A stretch of DNA of 57,402 nt, taken from the IMG/VR virus record IMGVR_UViG_3300046170_000427, positions 1-57,402 of that record; one strand, 5' to 3'. Origin of the DNA: a virus. The notes below the pieces were generated by a model, which worked only from the letters and a program-made list of their open reading frames with translations, was not told the origin of the DNA and searched no databases. The translations under genes were made by a program, and so were the position numbers. This document shows positions 47,247-55,152 of the stretch, in pieces (positions within the stretch are counted from its first letter, which is position 1; the number at the start of each line of letters is the position of its first letter).

Positions 47247-49172
47247 ATGAAAACAGAAGTAAATGAATTAGGAAGAGTCATTGTTGTTAATGAGGTTTCC
47301 TCCGATGAACCTCAGGCTTACACTGTTTGCGTAAAAAATTCAGAAGATTGGTTAGAAATACACGATTACATTATTAATGAAAACGAAATTGATGGTATCC
47401 CAAACAGGAGAATAACCTGCATTTCTCCTATGAATTGCTCTTCAAAGAGATCTGTATATGAGATGTCTCAAGAAGAATCTGAGATTCTGAGACAGAATGA
47501 AAAAGTGGATTGGGTTGTTTTATCTTCAATGCATAATCCAATTGTTCTTGAGCAGAGAAAGCATGACGAAGAGTTTGATAGACTTATCGATACTAATAGA
47601 TTTAAAGAAAATATATCAAACTTGAGAACAAATTCAGATCCTGGATCAACATTAAATTTTACTCAATGGGGATTGTCACGTCATTCTAAATCTTCAAATG
47701 AATTTGTAGGAGTTAATACATCATCATTAAGTGAGGATATTTCATATTCATTATCAGGTAAAAATGTTGATGTTGTTATAATGGATACTGGTGTTCGTTG
47801 GGATCACCCGGACTTTTTATTATCACAATACACATCAGTTCCTGTTGGAGTATCTACTGAGTCAGTCAGCAGAGTAAGAGATATATTAATTCATGGACAA
47901 GATAATTATGGAATTAATTGGGCATCACACGGATTAGTTGCTCCTGGATCTGGAACTTTAACAAATTATACGATTGATAATGTTCTTGGATCTTCTTCAT
48001 TTAATGGATCATGGCATGGTAGTCATGTTGCTGGAACAGCAGCAGGTAATCAATTCGGTGCAGCATTTCAGGCAAACATATGGAGTATAGCGTGCATTGA
48101 TCGTACTGATGTAGGATTCTCGAATGCTGCTGATGGATTTGATTATATAAGAGTATGGCATAAAAATAAACCGGTAAATCCAGTAACTGGAAGAAAAAAT
48201 CCAACTATTGTTAATGGAAGTTGGGGATATCGACAATTCGTTATAGGAAACAATCCTACAGGTTATGCATATAATGCAACTTTCAGAGGAACATCATATC
48301 CTGGAACTGATATTTTATCTAGTAATAGTTTTCTTCCAGCAGTTTATTACATGGATCTTCTGCAATATCTAACTTATGACAATGGTAACCCTGTTCAGTG
48401 GTTTGATTTTACATCCAAACATGCAACAGCACAATCAACAACTGATGAGTTATTTGATGACTCGGATTGTGATGATATAATTGTAGTATTTTCTGCTGGC
48501 AATTCTGGAAATAGTAATGGAAAACAGGACTTACCAGGCGGAGATGATTATGATAACGAATTTACATCAGGATATCTTTTTTATGGAAATCAATTTTCCG
48601 AATCATTTGGATCAGTTGATGAATATTTTAATCGATCAGGTACTCCAGCAATTTCTCATCAAGGACAATCTGATGCACCCATAATAGTAGGATCTTTAGA
48701 TTCTTTTGTTTATACCACAGGAATATCCTCCGAAAGAAAATCTAGTTTTTCAAATACTGGCCCAGCAATTGATGTATGGGCTGCTGGATCCACAATCTTG
48801 AGTCCCTATAATACTGGACACTCTGATCCTAGAAATAGTAATTTTAATAATGGTTTTTTAAATGGAACAAGTATGGCAGCACCTAATACTTGTGGCGTTA
48901 TTGCTTGTTATTTGGAATCAAATCCATCAGCAACAAGAGTGGATGCTCGTGATTGGTTATTTAATCATGGATCTGTTCTTGTAGATGAATTATTATATGA
49001 TAGATATGGAGATACAGATCCAGTTGGTGCAGGAACTTCTGTAAATTATTGGAGTGATTCATATGGATTAAAGGGAGCTACTCCGAGAGTTCTTTATAAT
49101 CCTTTTGCTAATAATACTGTTCCGAGTATTAGTGGGGTAAATATAACAGGCATCTCTTTCTCACAATCTTAA
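47247..49172 (+). CDS. Subtilisin-like serine protease (S8 family, 641 aa)
   Basis: A complete subtilase with all catalytic motifs: Asp in VVIMDTGVRWDHPDF (D180), His in GSWHGSHVAGTAAG (H257), oxyanion Asn in VVFSAGNSG (N419) and Ser in LNGTSMAAPNTCG (S542). Residues about 1-105 end in EEESEILRQNEKVDWV-like text (MSQEESEILRQNEKVDWV, 73-90), which resembles an inhibitor I9 propeptide. No signal peptide or membrane anchor is present, so it is cytoplasmic and likely virion-loaded. The ATG follows the 46550 stop after one base. The tail (about 620-641, SGVNITGISFSQS) is fibre-like and could dock to the virion. Neighbours are fibre genes on both sides. Possible roles: digestion of host surface protein, fibre maturation, or toxin. 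The target is unknown. Confidence 0.9.
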   Translation: MKTEVNELGRVIVVNEVSSDEPQAYTVCVKNSEDWLEIHDYIINENEIDGIPNRRITCISPMNCSSKRSVYEMSQEESEILRQNEKVDWVVLSSMHNPIVLEQRKHDEEFDRLIDTNRFKENISNLRTNSDPGSTLNFTQWGLSRHSKSSNEFVGVNTSSLSEDISYSLSGKNVDVVIMDTGVRWDHPDFLLSQYTSVPVGVSTESVSRVRDILIHGQDNYGINWASHGLVAPGSGTLTNYTIDNVLGSSSFNGSWHGSHVAGTAAGNQFGAAFQANIWSIACIDRTDVGFSNAADGFDYIRVWHKNKPVNPVTGRKNPTIVNGSWGYRQFVIGNNPTGYAYNATFRGTSYPGTDILSSNSFLPAVYYMDLLQYLTYDNGNPVQWFDFTSKHATAQSTTDELFDDSDCDDIIVVFSAGNSGNSNGKQDLPGGDDYDNEFTSGYLFYGNQFSESFGSVDEYFNRSGTPAISHQGQSDAPIIVGSLDSFVYTTGISSERKSSFSNTGPAIDVWAAGSTILSPYNTGHSDPRNSNFNNGFLNGTSMAAPNTCGVIACYLESNPSATRVDARDWLFNHGSVLVDELLYDRYGDTDPVGAGTSVNYWSDSYGLKGATPRVLYNPFANNTVPSISGVNITGISFSQS

Positions 49173-49175
49173 ATA
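49168..49175 (+). promoter_or_regulatory. Weak late promoter motif (CTTAAATA)
   Basis: TTAAATA core overlapping the subtilase stop codon, 12 bases before the ATG at 49188. One base further from consensus than the others. Confidence 0.45.
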
Positions 49176-49187
49176 AGATTTAAAAAA

Positions 49188-49532
49188 ATGGCAGAAAAGA
49201 ATTTTGGAGTAAAACAGGTTAATTTAATCGGTGCCTCTGGTACTCCAACGATCGAGTCACCTAATAACATTAACATTAACGCAGTTAATGTTGCGATTAG
49301 TACCGATATGAGTGTTGGTGGTAGCATAGGCATTTCTAGTAATCTATCGGTAACTGGAGTTGTAACTGCAGCGTCATTTTCTGGAGATGGTTCATCTCTC
49401 ACTAATATCAGTGTAAGTAGTGCCACTTTATCAGTTGCAGCTCGTTCTGGTGGTGTAAATGTTTCAGTTGCTGCTGGTATTGTAACGATATTCGGTAGAT
49501 CGTCTGACACTGAAGTATCAGTAGCATTTTAA
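49188..49532 (+). CDS. Short fibre-module protein (114 aa)
   Basis: A 114-residue protein: MAEKNFGVKQVNLIGASGTP at the start, then a fibre module IGISSNLSVTGVVTAASFSG (45-64) and DGSSLTNISVSSATLSVAAR. It ends in a strand, TIFGRSSDTEVSVAF. The VVTAxSFSGDGSxL block is the same as in the 39696, 46550 and 49560 genes. It is too short to form a fibre alone and lacks an S74 domain. It may be a collar, plug or decorating subunit. Late-promoter motifs flank it. Confidence 0.7.
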   Translation: MAEKNFGVKQVNLIGASGTPTIESPNNININAVNVAISTDMSVGGSIGISSNLSVTGVVTAASFSGDGSSLTNISVSSATLSVAARSGGVNVSVAAGIVTIFGRSSDTEVSVAF

Positions 49533-49538
49533 TAAATA
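49531..49538 (+). promoter_or_regulatory. Late promoter (AATAAATA)
   Basis: AATAAATA overlapping the TAA stop of the 49188 gene, 21 bases before the ATG at 49560. Confidence 0.6.
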
Positions 49539-49559
49539 AGACATATAGTACTACAAAAA

Positions 49560-50780
49560 ATGGCAAATAGATTTCCACTGATTGTAGATTCGTCATCCAA
49601 TCAAATCAAAGAATTAGAAGCATCTGATAATATTGATTTAACAAACAGTGGTATCGTAAATGCCCAGTCAATTTCTGCTACCCACTTAAATCTTTCAGGT
49701 GTTGTTACTGCATCTTCTTTTTCTGGTAATGGATCAGGTTTAACGGGAGTTGCATCAACAGATAATATTCAGACAGCAACGTCAGCAAATTTTCTAAGCA
49801 ACGTCAACATTGCAGGAATAACAACCTGTCAAGCATTAACAGTTTCTGGTAATTTGACTGTTGATGGAACGACTACGACAATTAACTCAACTACACTAAC
49901 TGTTGATGATAAGACAATTGTAATTGCATCTGGTGCTGCAGATTCAAGTGCTGCAGACGGTGCGGGTATTAGTATTGATGGTGCGAGTGCTACAATTTTA
50001 TATTCTCACTCTGGAACAAAATTTGTATCCAATAAACCATTTGAAGCAACTTCATTCACAGGTAATGTTACCGGTACTTCCACAGGACTTTCTGGATCGC
50101 CTAGTATTACTGTTAATGCTGTAACTTCGTCGCATATCAATAGTTCTGGTATCATAACTGCATCCTCATTCTCAGGAGATGGATCTGGATTAACTGGTGT
50201 TAGTGCAGGATCAACGGATAACATTCAAACTACAACCGTAGCAAACTTCCTGGGTGGAATTACTGTTGCTGGTGTTACAACTACTACTAACCAGCTCGTG
50301 TTAGAAAGTGATGATGGCACTCCAGGAAGAATGGATTTCTATTGCGAGTCCAGTAATGCTCATTACACCAGACTGCAGTCTCAAGCACATGCTAATTATA
50401 GTGGTAATGTGACTGTCACATTACCAAAAGTCACTGGAACTGCTATTGTTGGCGGATCTAATTCTAACGATACAAATATCACCACATCTGGAGATGTTTC
50501 TGCTACTAACTTTAATTCTACATCGGATGTCACTTTGAAGCAAGATGTATCAGTAATTGATAATGCACTTGAAATGATTAGTCAACTTGAAGGTGTCAGT
50601 TGGAAATGGAAAGAGACACTCAAACCTTCTCTTGGCGTAACTGCACAGAATGTAGAGGAAGTTGCTCCAGAGTTAGTTTCAAATGGAGATCATAAGTCAG
50701 TCAACTATAATGGACTTATTGGTATCTTGATTGAAGCAGTTAAAGAATTAAAATCTGAGGTTGACGAGTTAAAAAGATAA
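49560..50780 (+). CDS. Second S74 tail fibre protein (406 aa)
   Basis: A 406-residue fibre starting MANRFPLIVDSSSNQIKELE. The shaft modules (VVTASSFSGNGSGLTGVAST; DDKTIVIASGAADSSAADGA) match those of the large fibre. The C-terminus is an S74 chaperone with SDVTLKQD (S322), GVSWKWK, GVTAQNVEEVAPELV and NYNGLIGILIEAVKEL, plus a short coiled coil. From residue 227 the gene is colinear with the end of the large fibre. It looks like a compact paralogue, perhaps an alternative or short receptor-binding fibre. Its stop codon lies inside the next late promoter. Confidence 0.85.
   Translation: MANRFPLIVDSSSNQIKELEASDNIDLTNSGIVNAQSISATHLNLSGVVTASSFSGNGSGLTGVASTDNIQTATSANFLSNVNIAGITTCQALTVSGNLTVDGTTTTINSTTLTVDDKTIVIASGAADSSAADGAGISIDGASATILYSHSGTKFVSNKPFEATSFTGNVTGTSTGLSGSPSITVNAVTSSHINSSGIITASSFSGDGSGLTGVSAGSTDNIQTTTVANFLGGITVAGVTTTTNQLVLESDDGTPGRMDFYCESSNAHYTRLQSQAHANYSGNVTVTLPKVTGTAIVGGSNSNDTNITTSGDVSATNFNSTSDVTLKQDVSVIDNALEMISQLEGVSWKWKETLKPSLGVTAQNVEEVAPELVSNGDHKSVNYNGLIGILIEAVKELKSEVDELKR
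50239..50748 (+). repeat. C-terminal fibre module, second copy
   Basis: Partner of 45931-46440, same length and no gap. See that entry for the identical core. Confidence 0.7.
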
Positions 50781-50783
50781 ATA
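50776..50783 (+). promoter_or_regulatory. Late promoter (GATAAATA)
   Basis: GATAAATA containing the TAA stop of the second S74 fibre, 23 bases before the ATG at 50806. Confidence 0.65.
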
Positions 50784-50805
50784 TAGAAGAGACTTCTTGT
50801 TTCTT

Positions 50806-52647
50806 ATGAAAAAATGTCCTGCAGGGCAGTATTACTGTTTTACCGATAAAAAATGTAAGAAGATTCCCATGGGATACCATGTGGGTGGAAGAGGTATGCT
50901 TGAAAAAGATACCGAAGAAAGTGAAGCAAAGAAAAACGGTAATGGCATCAGTAATGGAAACGGTAATGGAAACGGTAATGGTGCTAACGGCGGTAACGGC
51001 GGTGGTAATGGTGGTGGCATGGGAGAACAAGTAGTCCATGAAGGCACTCTTCGCAAATGGTTTAAAGGTTCTAAATCTAAAGATGGTAAAGGTGGATGGG
51101 TGAATGTTGTTACTGGCGGAACGTGCGCCAGTGATAAACCAGGTGAAGGAACTCCAAAATGTGTTTCTTCTGCAAAGAGAGCAAGCATGACTAAGGCAGA
51201 AAGACTTTCTGCTGCTAGAAGAAAGAAAAAAGCAGATCCTGGACAACAACAAAAATCAGGAGCTGCAAAACCAACATATGTTAAAACTGATAGTCCTAGG
51301 GAAGAGATGAACAACGACAATCTTAAACTCATCCAAGAAAAGGACAAAAAAGGAAAGGGTAGCGGTACAAAAGATGCCTGTTACCATAAAGTTAAATCTC
51401 GCTACAGCGTTTGGCCAAGTGCATATGCGTCAGGAGCACTTGTCAAATGCCGTAAAGTAGGTGCAGCAAACTGGGGTAATAAGTCTGAAGGACTTTCCTG
51501 GGATGAACTTACTGAAAAATTTAGAACACAATATGGTGATAAGACTAAACTGTCACAATCATCAGAACGTAAATCTCTTGGAAGAAAATCCTCTACCAAA
51601 GATGGATCAAAACCAACAGGTTATGAATCTCCCAAAGAGTTTCGCGATAAATCAATGCCATTAAGAAAGCATCGCGAAAGATTTGGTAATCTTGCAGATA
51701 ATTACAATTTTTCTAATTGGAGATCCCAGTTTAAACCAACTGAACATGAAACTGTTGATTTAATTACTCCAGATCCATTAAAACCATCTAAAGGTATTGG
51801 AAGTGAAATGCTAGGCGAGAAATGCTGGCCTGGTTATGAAAAGAAAGGTATGAAGACTATGTTTGGAAAGAGATATCCAAACTGTGTCAAAAAGAAAACA
51901 ACCAGAAAGGAGCAGGTTGAGGAAGCTACGAGACTCCCCGCTACTACTGGTAATATTATTGATGTAAATCTTGTCTTTAGAGGCAGATCTTATATGCTTA
52001 AGATGTTCTTCCCCAAGGTTGGCATCCCCAGCAGATCTGATGTTATGGATCAGATAGAAAAAGTATATCCTGGCGCAAAATTAACGTTTTTCAGAGTCTC
52101 AGACTATGAACCAGGACAACCAATCATCAAAGTCACAGAACATAGAGAACGAGAAGAAGAAGTCGGAGCAATTAATGAAACTGCTTCAACTGACTCAGCA
52201 GCACCAGGAGAATTCACTGAGGAAACCGAGGGGACATTAAATGAGGTGGAAGCATCTCTTTCTCCTCAAGAGATTGCCCTTCAAAAAAAGAAGGGACAAA
52301 TAGATATGCAAATTATCAAGAAAAGAAATCAGGCATTGAGAAAACATGCTGATAAAATGAAAAAAGATGAAGTAGCAAAAGAGGAAGCAATTCTAGAAAA
52401 ATCTGCTGCTTGGACAAGAAAAGCAGGTAAGAATAAAGAAGGTGGACTTAATGAAAAAGGACGCAAGTCTTATGAAAGAGAGAATCCAGGTTCTGATCTG
52501 AAATCTCCTTCTAAAAAAGTTGGTAACAAAAGAAGAGCATCATTCTGTGCAAGAATGAAAGGAATGAAGAAGAAACTTACTTCTTCCAAAACTGCTAACG
52601 ATCCTGATAGCAGAATCAATAAGTCACTTAGAGCATGGAATTGCTGA
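50806..52647 (+). CDS. Cysteine-rich DUF5872/DUF6321-like fusion protein (613 aa)
   Basis: A 613-residue basic protein built from small phage modules. An N-terminal Cys piece (MKKCPAGQYYCFTDKKCKKI) comes first. A Gly/Asn-rich linker follows (44-72). Two DUF5872-like modules follow: GGWVNVVTGGTCASD (97-111) with KRASMTKAERLSAARRKKKA, and KDACYHKVKSRYSVWPSAYA with ALVKCRKVGAANWG. Next are a GEKCWPGYEKKG/GKRYPNCVKK piece, a domain with FRGRSYMLKMFFPKVGIPSR, and a DUF6321-like end (KRRASFCARMKGMKKKLTSS; SRINKSLRAWNC). These modules are often separate short proteins. An in-frame TTG at 50797 is possible, but ATG 50806 gives the usual start. Function unknown; possibly a DNA-binding virion protein. 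Confidence 0.7.
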   Translation: MKKCPAGQYYCFTDKKCKKIPMGYHVGGRGMLEKDTEESEAKKNGNGISNGNGNGNGNGANGGNGGGNGGGMGEQVVHEGTLRKWFKGSKSKDGKGGWVNVVTGGTCASDKPGEGTPKCVSSAKRASMTKAERLSAARRKKKADPGQQQKSGAAKPTYVKTDSPREEMNNDNLKLIQEKDKKGKGSGTKDACYHKVKSRYSVWPSAYASGALVKCRKVGAANWGNKSEGLSWDELTEKFRTQYGDKTKLSQSSERKSLGRKSSTKDGSKPTGYESPKEFRDKSMPLRKHRERFGNLADNYNFSNWRSQFKPTEHETVDLITPDPLKPSKGIGSEMLGEKCWPGYEKKGMKTMFGKRYPNCVKKKTTRKEQVEEATRLPATTGNIIDVNLVFRGRSYMLKMFFPKVGIPSRSDVMDQIEKVYPGAKLTFFRVSDYEPGQPIIKVTEHREREEEVGAINETASTDSAAPGEFTEETEGTLNEVEASLSPQEIALQKKKGQIDMQIIKKRNQALRKHADKMKKDEVAKEEAILEKSAAWTRKAGKNKEGGLNEKGRKSYERENPGSDLKSPSKKVGNKRRASFCARMKGMKKKLTSSKTANDPDSRINKSLRAWNC

Positions 52648-52648
52648 T

Positions 52649-52942
52649 ATGAATGTAGTAAAAATTTTAGGTGAATCAACCACCATCAATGCAGGAACGG
52701 GATCTTCTGTTCCTGCATCAGTTAATAGCAGTATAGGTTCTGCAGTGGGTGCAGAATATGTTTTACTCCAACATAGTCACTCATCTGATCGTCTGGTAGA
52801 AATCAGAACAGGTGCTGGAGTGACATATGGAAGTATTCATATGGCAGGCAAAGATCCTATCATAATTCATAAAGATAGAAGTGATTTATTATATTCAAGT
52901 GCATCAGATGTATACGCAACATCGGTAGTTTATCAGGGATAA
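52649..52942 (+). CDS. Small structural-type protein (97 aa)
   Basis: A 97-residue protein: MNVVKILGESTTINAGTGSS, then AEYVLLQHSHSSDRLVEIRT and IHMAGKDPIIIHKDRSDLLY. The beta-rich pattern with TGSS and a VLLQHSHSS turn resembles small cyanophage virion proteins. It starts one base after the upstream stop, so the pair is coupled, and ends nine bases before gp17. Role inferred. Confidence 0.65.
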   Translation: MNVVKILGESTTINAGTGSSVPASVNSSIGSAVGAEYVLLQHSHSSDRLVEIRTGAGVTYGSIHMAGKDPIIIHKDRSDLLYSSASDVYATSVVYQG

Positions 52943-52951
52943 TTTTTTGGT

Positions 52952-54610
52952 ATGAGTGATAATGTATATCTTGGCAATCCTAATCTAAAAAAAGCAAATA
53001 CGCCGATTGAGTTTACTGAAGAACAAATCATTGAGTTTGTTCAATGTCAACGAGATCCGGTTTATTTCGCTAATAAGTATGTAAAAATTGTTAGTTTGGA
53101 TGAAGGACTTGTATCATTCAGTCCATATCGCTTTCAAGAAAAGTTAATCAACAACTTTCATGAGAATAGATTTAACATCTGTAAGATGCCGCGACAGACT
53201 GGCAAAAGTACTACAGTTGTCTCTTATCTTCTTCACTATGCGATTTTCAATGACAGTGTTAACATTGGCATACTTGCTAACAAAGCAGCAACAGCTAGGG
53301 AACTTTTAGGCAGATTACAAACTGCATATGAGAATCTACCTAAATGGATGCAGCAGGGTATAATGGTATGGAACAAAGGTTCTTTGGAGTTAGAGAATGG
53401 CAGTAAGATATTGGCAGCTTCTACGTCTGCGAGTGCTGTCCGAGGTATGTCATTTAACATCCTCTTTCTCGACGAGTTCGCGTTTGTCCCAAATCACATT
53501 GCTGACTCGTTCTTTGCATCTGTTTATCCTACTATTACTTCTGGTAAAAACACCAAAGTAATTATCGTATCTACCCCACATGGTATGAATCACTTCTACC
53601 GTATGTGGAGTGATGCCGAAAAAGGAAAGAATGAATATATTCCAACTGATGTTCACTGGAGTGAAGTTCCAGGAAGAGATGATGCATGGAAAGAACAAAC
53701 CATTGCAAACACTTCAGAGCAACAATTTAAGATTGAGTTTGAGTGTGAGTTCTTAGGATCGATTGACACATTAATCGCTGCAAGTAAATTAAAATCTCTA
53801 GTATATGATAATCCTCTAAAATCAAATGCAGGATTAGATGTATATGAAGAACCACAGAAAAATCATGATTATTTAATTACAGTTGATGTAGCAAGAGGTG
53901 TGGGTGAAGATTATTCTGCATTTATATGTGCTGATATTACATCTTTCCCACATAAAATAGTCGCAAAGTATAAAAATAATGATATCAAACCGATGTTATT
54001 TCCTAACATCATATATGAAGTAGCAAAAAATTATAATAGTGCATATATTCTTTGTGAAGTAAATGATGTTGGTGATCAGGTAGCATCACTACTTCACTAT
54101 GATCTTGAATATCAGAATGTTTTGATGTGCTCTATGAGAGGTAGAGCAGGACAAGTAGTTGGACAAGGTTTCTCCGGTAAGAAAACTCAATTGGGAGTTA
54201 AGATGTCCAAGACTGTCAAGAAAGTTGGAGCACTCAATCTCAAGACAATGATTGAAGAGAATAAACTTCTTTTCAATGACTTAGATATTATATCAGAACT
54301 TACCACATTTATTTCAAAGAACAATTCATTTGAAGCAGAAGATGGTTGTCATGATGACTTAGCAATGTGTCTTGTCATTTATGCATGGTTAGTTGCTCAA
54401 GACTATTTTAAAGAACTCACCGATCAGGATATTAGAAAACGACTTTACGAAGAGCAGAAAAATCAAATCGAACAAGACATGGCACCCTTTGGATTCATGG
54501 ATGACGGACTTGGTGAAGAAAGTTTTACAGATGACGAAGGTGAAAGATGGTTTAATACATCTGAATATGGAGAAACTGCTGGTGGTATGGATTATATGTG
54601 GAAGTACTAA
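52952..54610 (+). CDS. 17: gp17-like large terminase subunit
   Basis: A 552-residue terminase ATPase/nuclease (T4 gp17 is 610). Walker A reads MPRQTGKST (79-87, K85), Walker B ILFLDEFAF (170-178, D174 and E175), and coupling motif STPHG (207-211). The RNase H-like nuclease begins LITVDVARGVGEDYS (308-322, D312) and its last acidic site is in DGCHDDLAM. gp17 pumps DNA into the prohead through the portal and cuts at headful length. Its stop overlaps the next ATG (TAATG). In T4, gp16 and gp17 are adjacent; here a 21-kb block separates them. Confidence 0.95.
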   Translation: MSDNVYLGNPNLKKANTPIEFTEEQIIEFVQCQRDPVYFANKYVKIVSLDEGLVSFSPYRFQEKLINNFHENRFNICKMPRQTGKSTTVVSYLLHYAIFNDSVNIGILANKAATARELLGRLQTAYENLPKWMQQGIMVWNKGSLELENGSKILAASTSASAVRGMSFNILFLDEFAFVPNHIADSFFASVYPTITSGKNTKVIIVSTPHGMNHFYRMWSDAEKGKNEYIPTDVHWSEVPGRDDAWKEQTIANTSEQQFKIEFECEFLGSIDTLIAASKLKSLVYDNPLKSNAGLDVYEEPQKNHDYLITVDVARGVGEDYSAFICADITSFPHKIVAKYKNNDIKPMLFPNIIYEVAKNYNSAYILCEVNDVGDQVASLLHYDLEYQNVLMCSMRGRAGQVVGQGFSGKKTQLGVKMSKTVKKVGALNLKTMIEENKLLFNDLDIISELTTFISKNNSFEAEDGCHDDLAMCLVIYAWLVAQDYFKELTDQDIRKRLYEEQKNQIEQDMAPFGFMDDGLGEESFTDDEGERWFNTSEYGETAGGMDYMWKY

Positions 54611-54846
54611 TGATTAAATTTTTAAACTTATTGAGCAATATTAGTGATCCAAATTGGTGGGCAGAAGTTATTGGTAAAAAATCTGGTTTATATACTTTAC
54701 CAAATAAATTTAAAGAATGGAAGTTAAAGCAACCATTATGGAAACAAACTTTTATCGAGGTGTTAATATTCACACTTTTAGCATTAGCATTTGAACCGGT
54801 GTTGAATATGTTAGGTTATTCAATGCTTCCTTGGAGATGGTTCTAA
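54610..54846 (+). CDS. Small membrane protein coupled to gp17 (78 aa)
   Basis: A 78-residue protein beginning MIKFLNLLSNISDPNWWAEV. A hydrophobic segment FIEVLIFTLLALAFEPVLNM (near 51-70) is a likely membrane helix, and the protein ends LPWRWF. The ATG at 54610 overlaps the gp17 stop; a GTG at 54598 is possible but gives an unusual MEVLM start. Several aromatic residues lie near the ends of the helix. Unknown function; the same stop-start overlap joins it to the next gene. Confidence 0.65.
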   Translation: MIKFLNLLSNISDPNWWAEVIGKKSGLYTLPNKFKEWKLKQPLWKQTFIEVLIFTLLALAFEPVLNMLGYSMLPWRWF

Positions 54847-55076
54847 TGGATTTAGATAAGCAGATAAAATTAGGACATCTGCTTCTAAATGATAGGAAGT
54901 GTAGAGTGTGTGGTGAGACTAAAAACCTTATAGAAGGATTTTATAGGACGAGAAAAGATAGAGGAGCAGTTGCATCATCATACTCTTATGAATGCAAAGA
55001 ATGTACAATTAAAAGGATTGTAGATAAAAGAAAGGAACAAACACCATTTATTGATTGGAACTATCCAGATTGGTAG
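54846..55076 (+). CDS. Zinc-finger-like small protein (76 aa)
   Basis: A 76-residue protein starting MDLDKQIKLGHLLLNDRK. Two CxxC pairs, CRVC (19-22) and CKEC (about 51-54), are separated by about 28 residues, forming a zinc-ribbon. The spacing and the RKDRG.../YECKECTIKRIVDKRK context resemble the zinc-binding part of phage HNH or endonuclease VII-like proteins, but no HNH histidine is seen. It may be a DNA- or RNA-binding regulator. It overlaps the previous stop (TAATG) and precedes the gp18 promoter. Confidence 0.7.
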   Translation: MDLDKQIKLGHLLLNDRKCRVCGETKNLIEGFYRTRKDRGAVASSYSYECKECTIKRIVDKRKEQTPFIDWNYPDW

Positions 55077-55112
55077 TTCACGTCACGTTTCCCCGCTGAA
55101 AATACTCTAAAT

Positions 55113-55120
55113 TCTAAATA
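55113..55120 (+). promoter_or_regulatory. Late promoter (TCTAAATA) of gp18
   Basis: CTAAATA core 32 bases before the gp18 ATG (55153). A CGGAGAAAA ribosome site lies in between. Confidence 0.65.
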
Positions 55121-55152
55121 TTCTTAGATAAACTGAGACAACGGAGAAAAAC

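Noticed and set aside
50832-51347. Minus-strand frame opposite the Gly/Asn linker
   Set aside because: Its proline-rich text is the reverse of the glycine-rich coding repeat; no start signal is seen.
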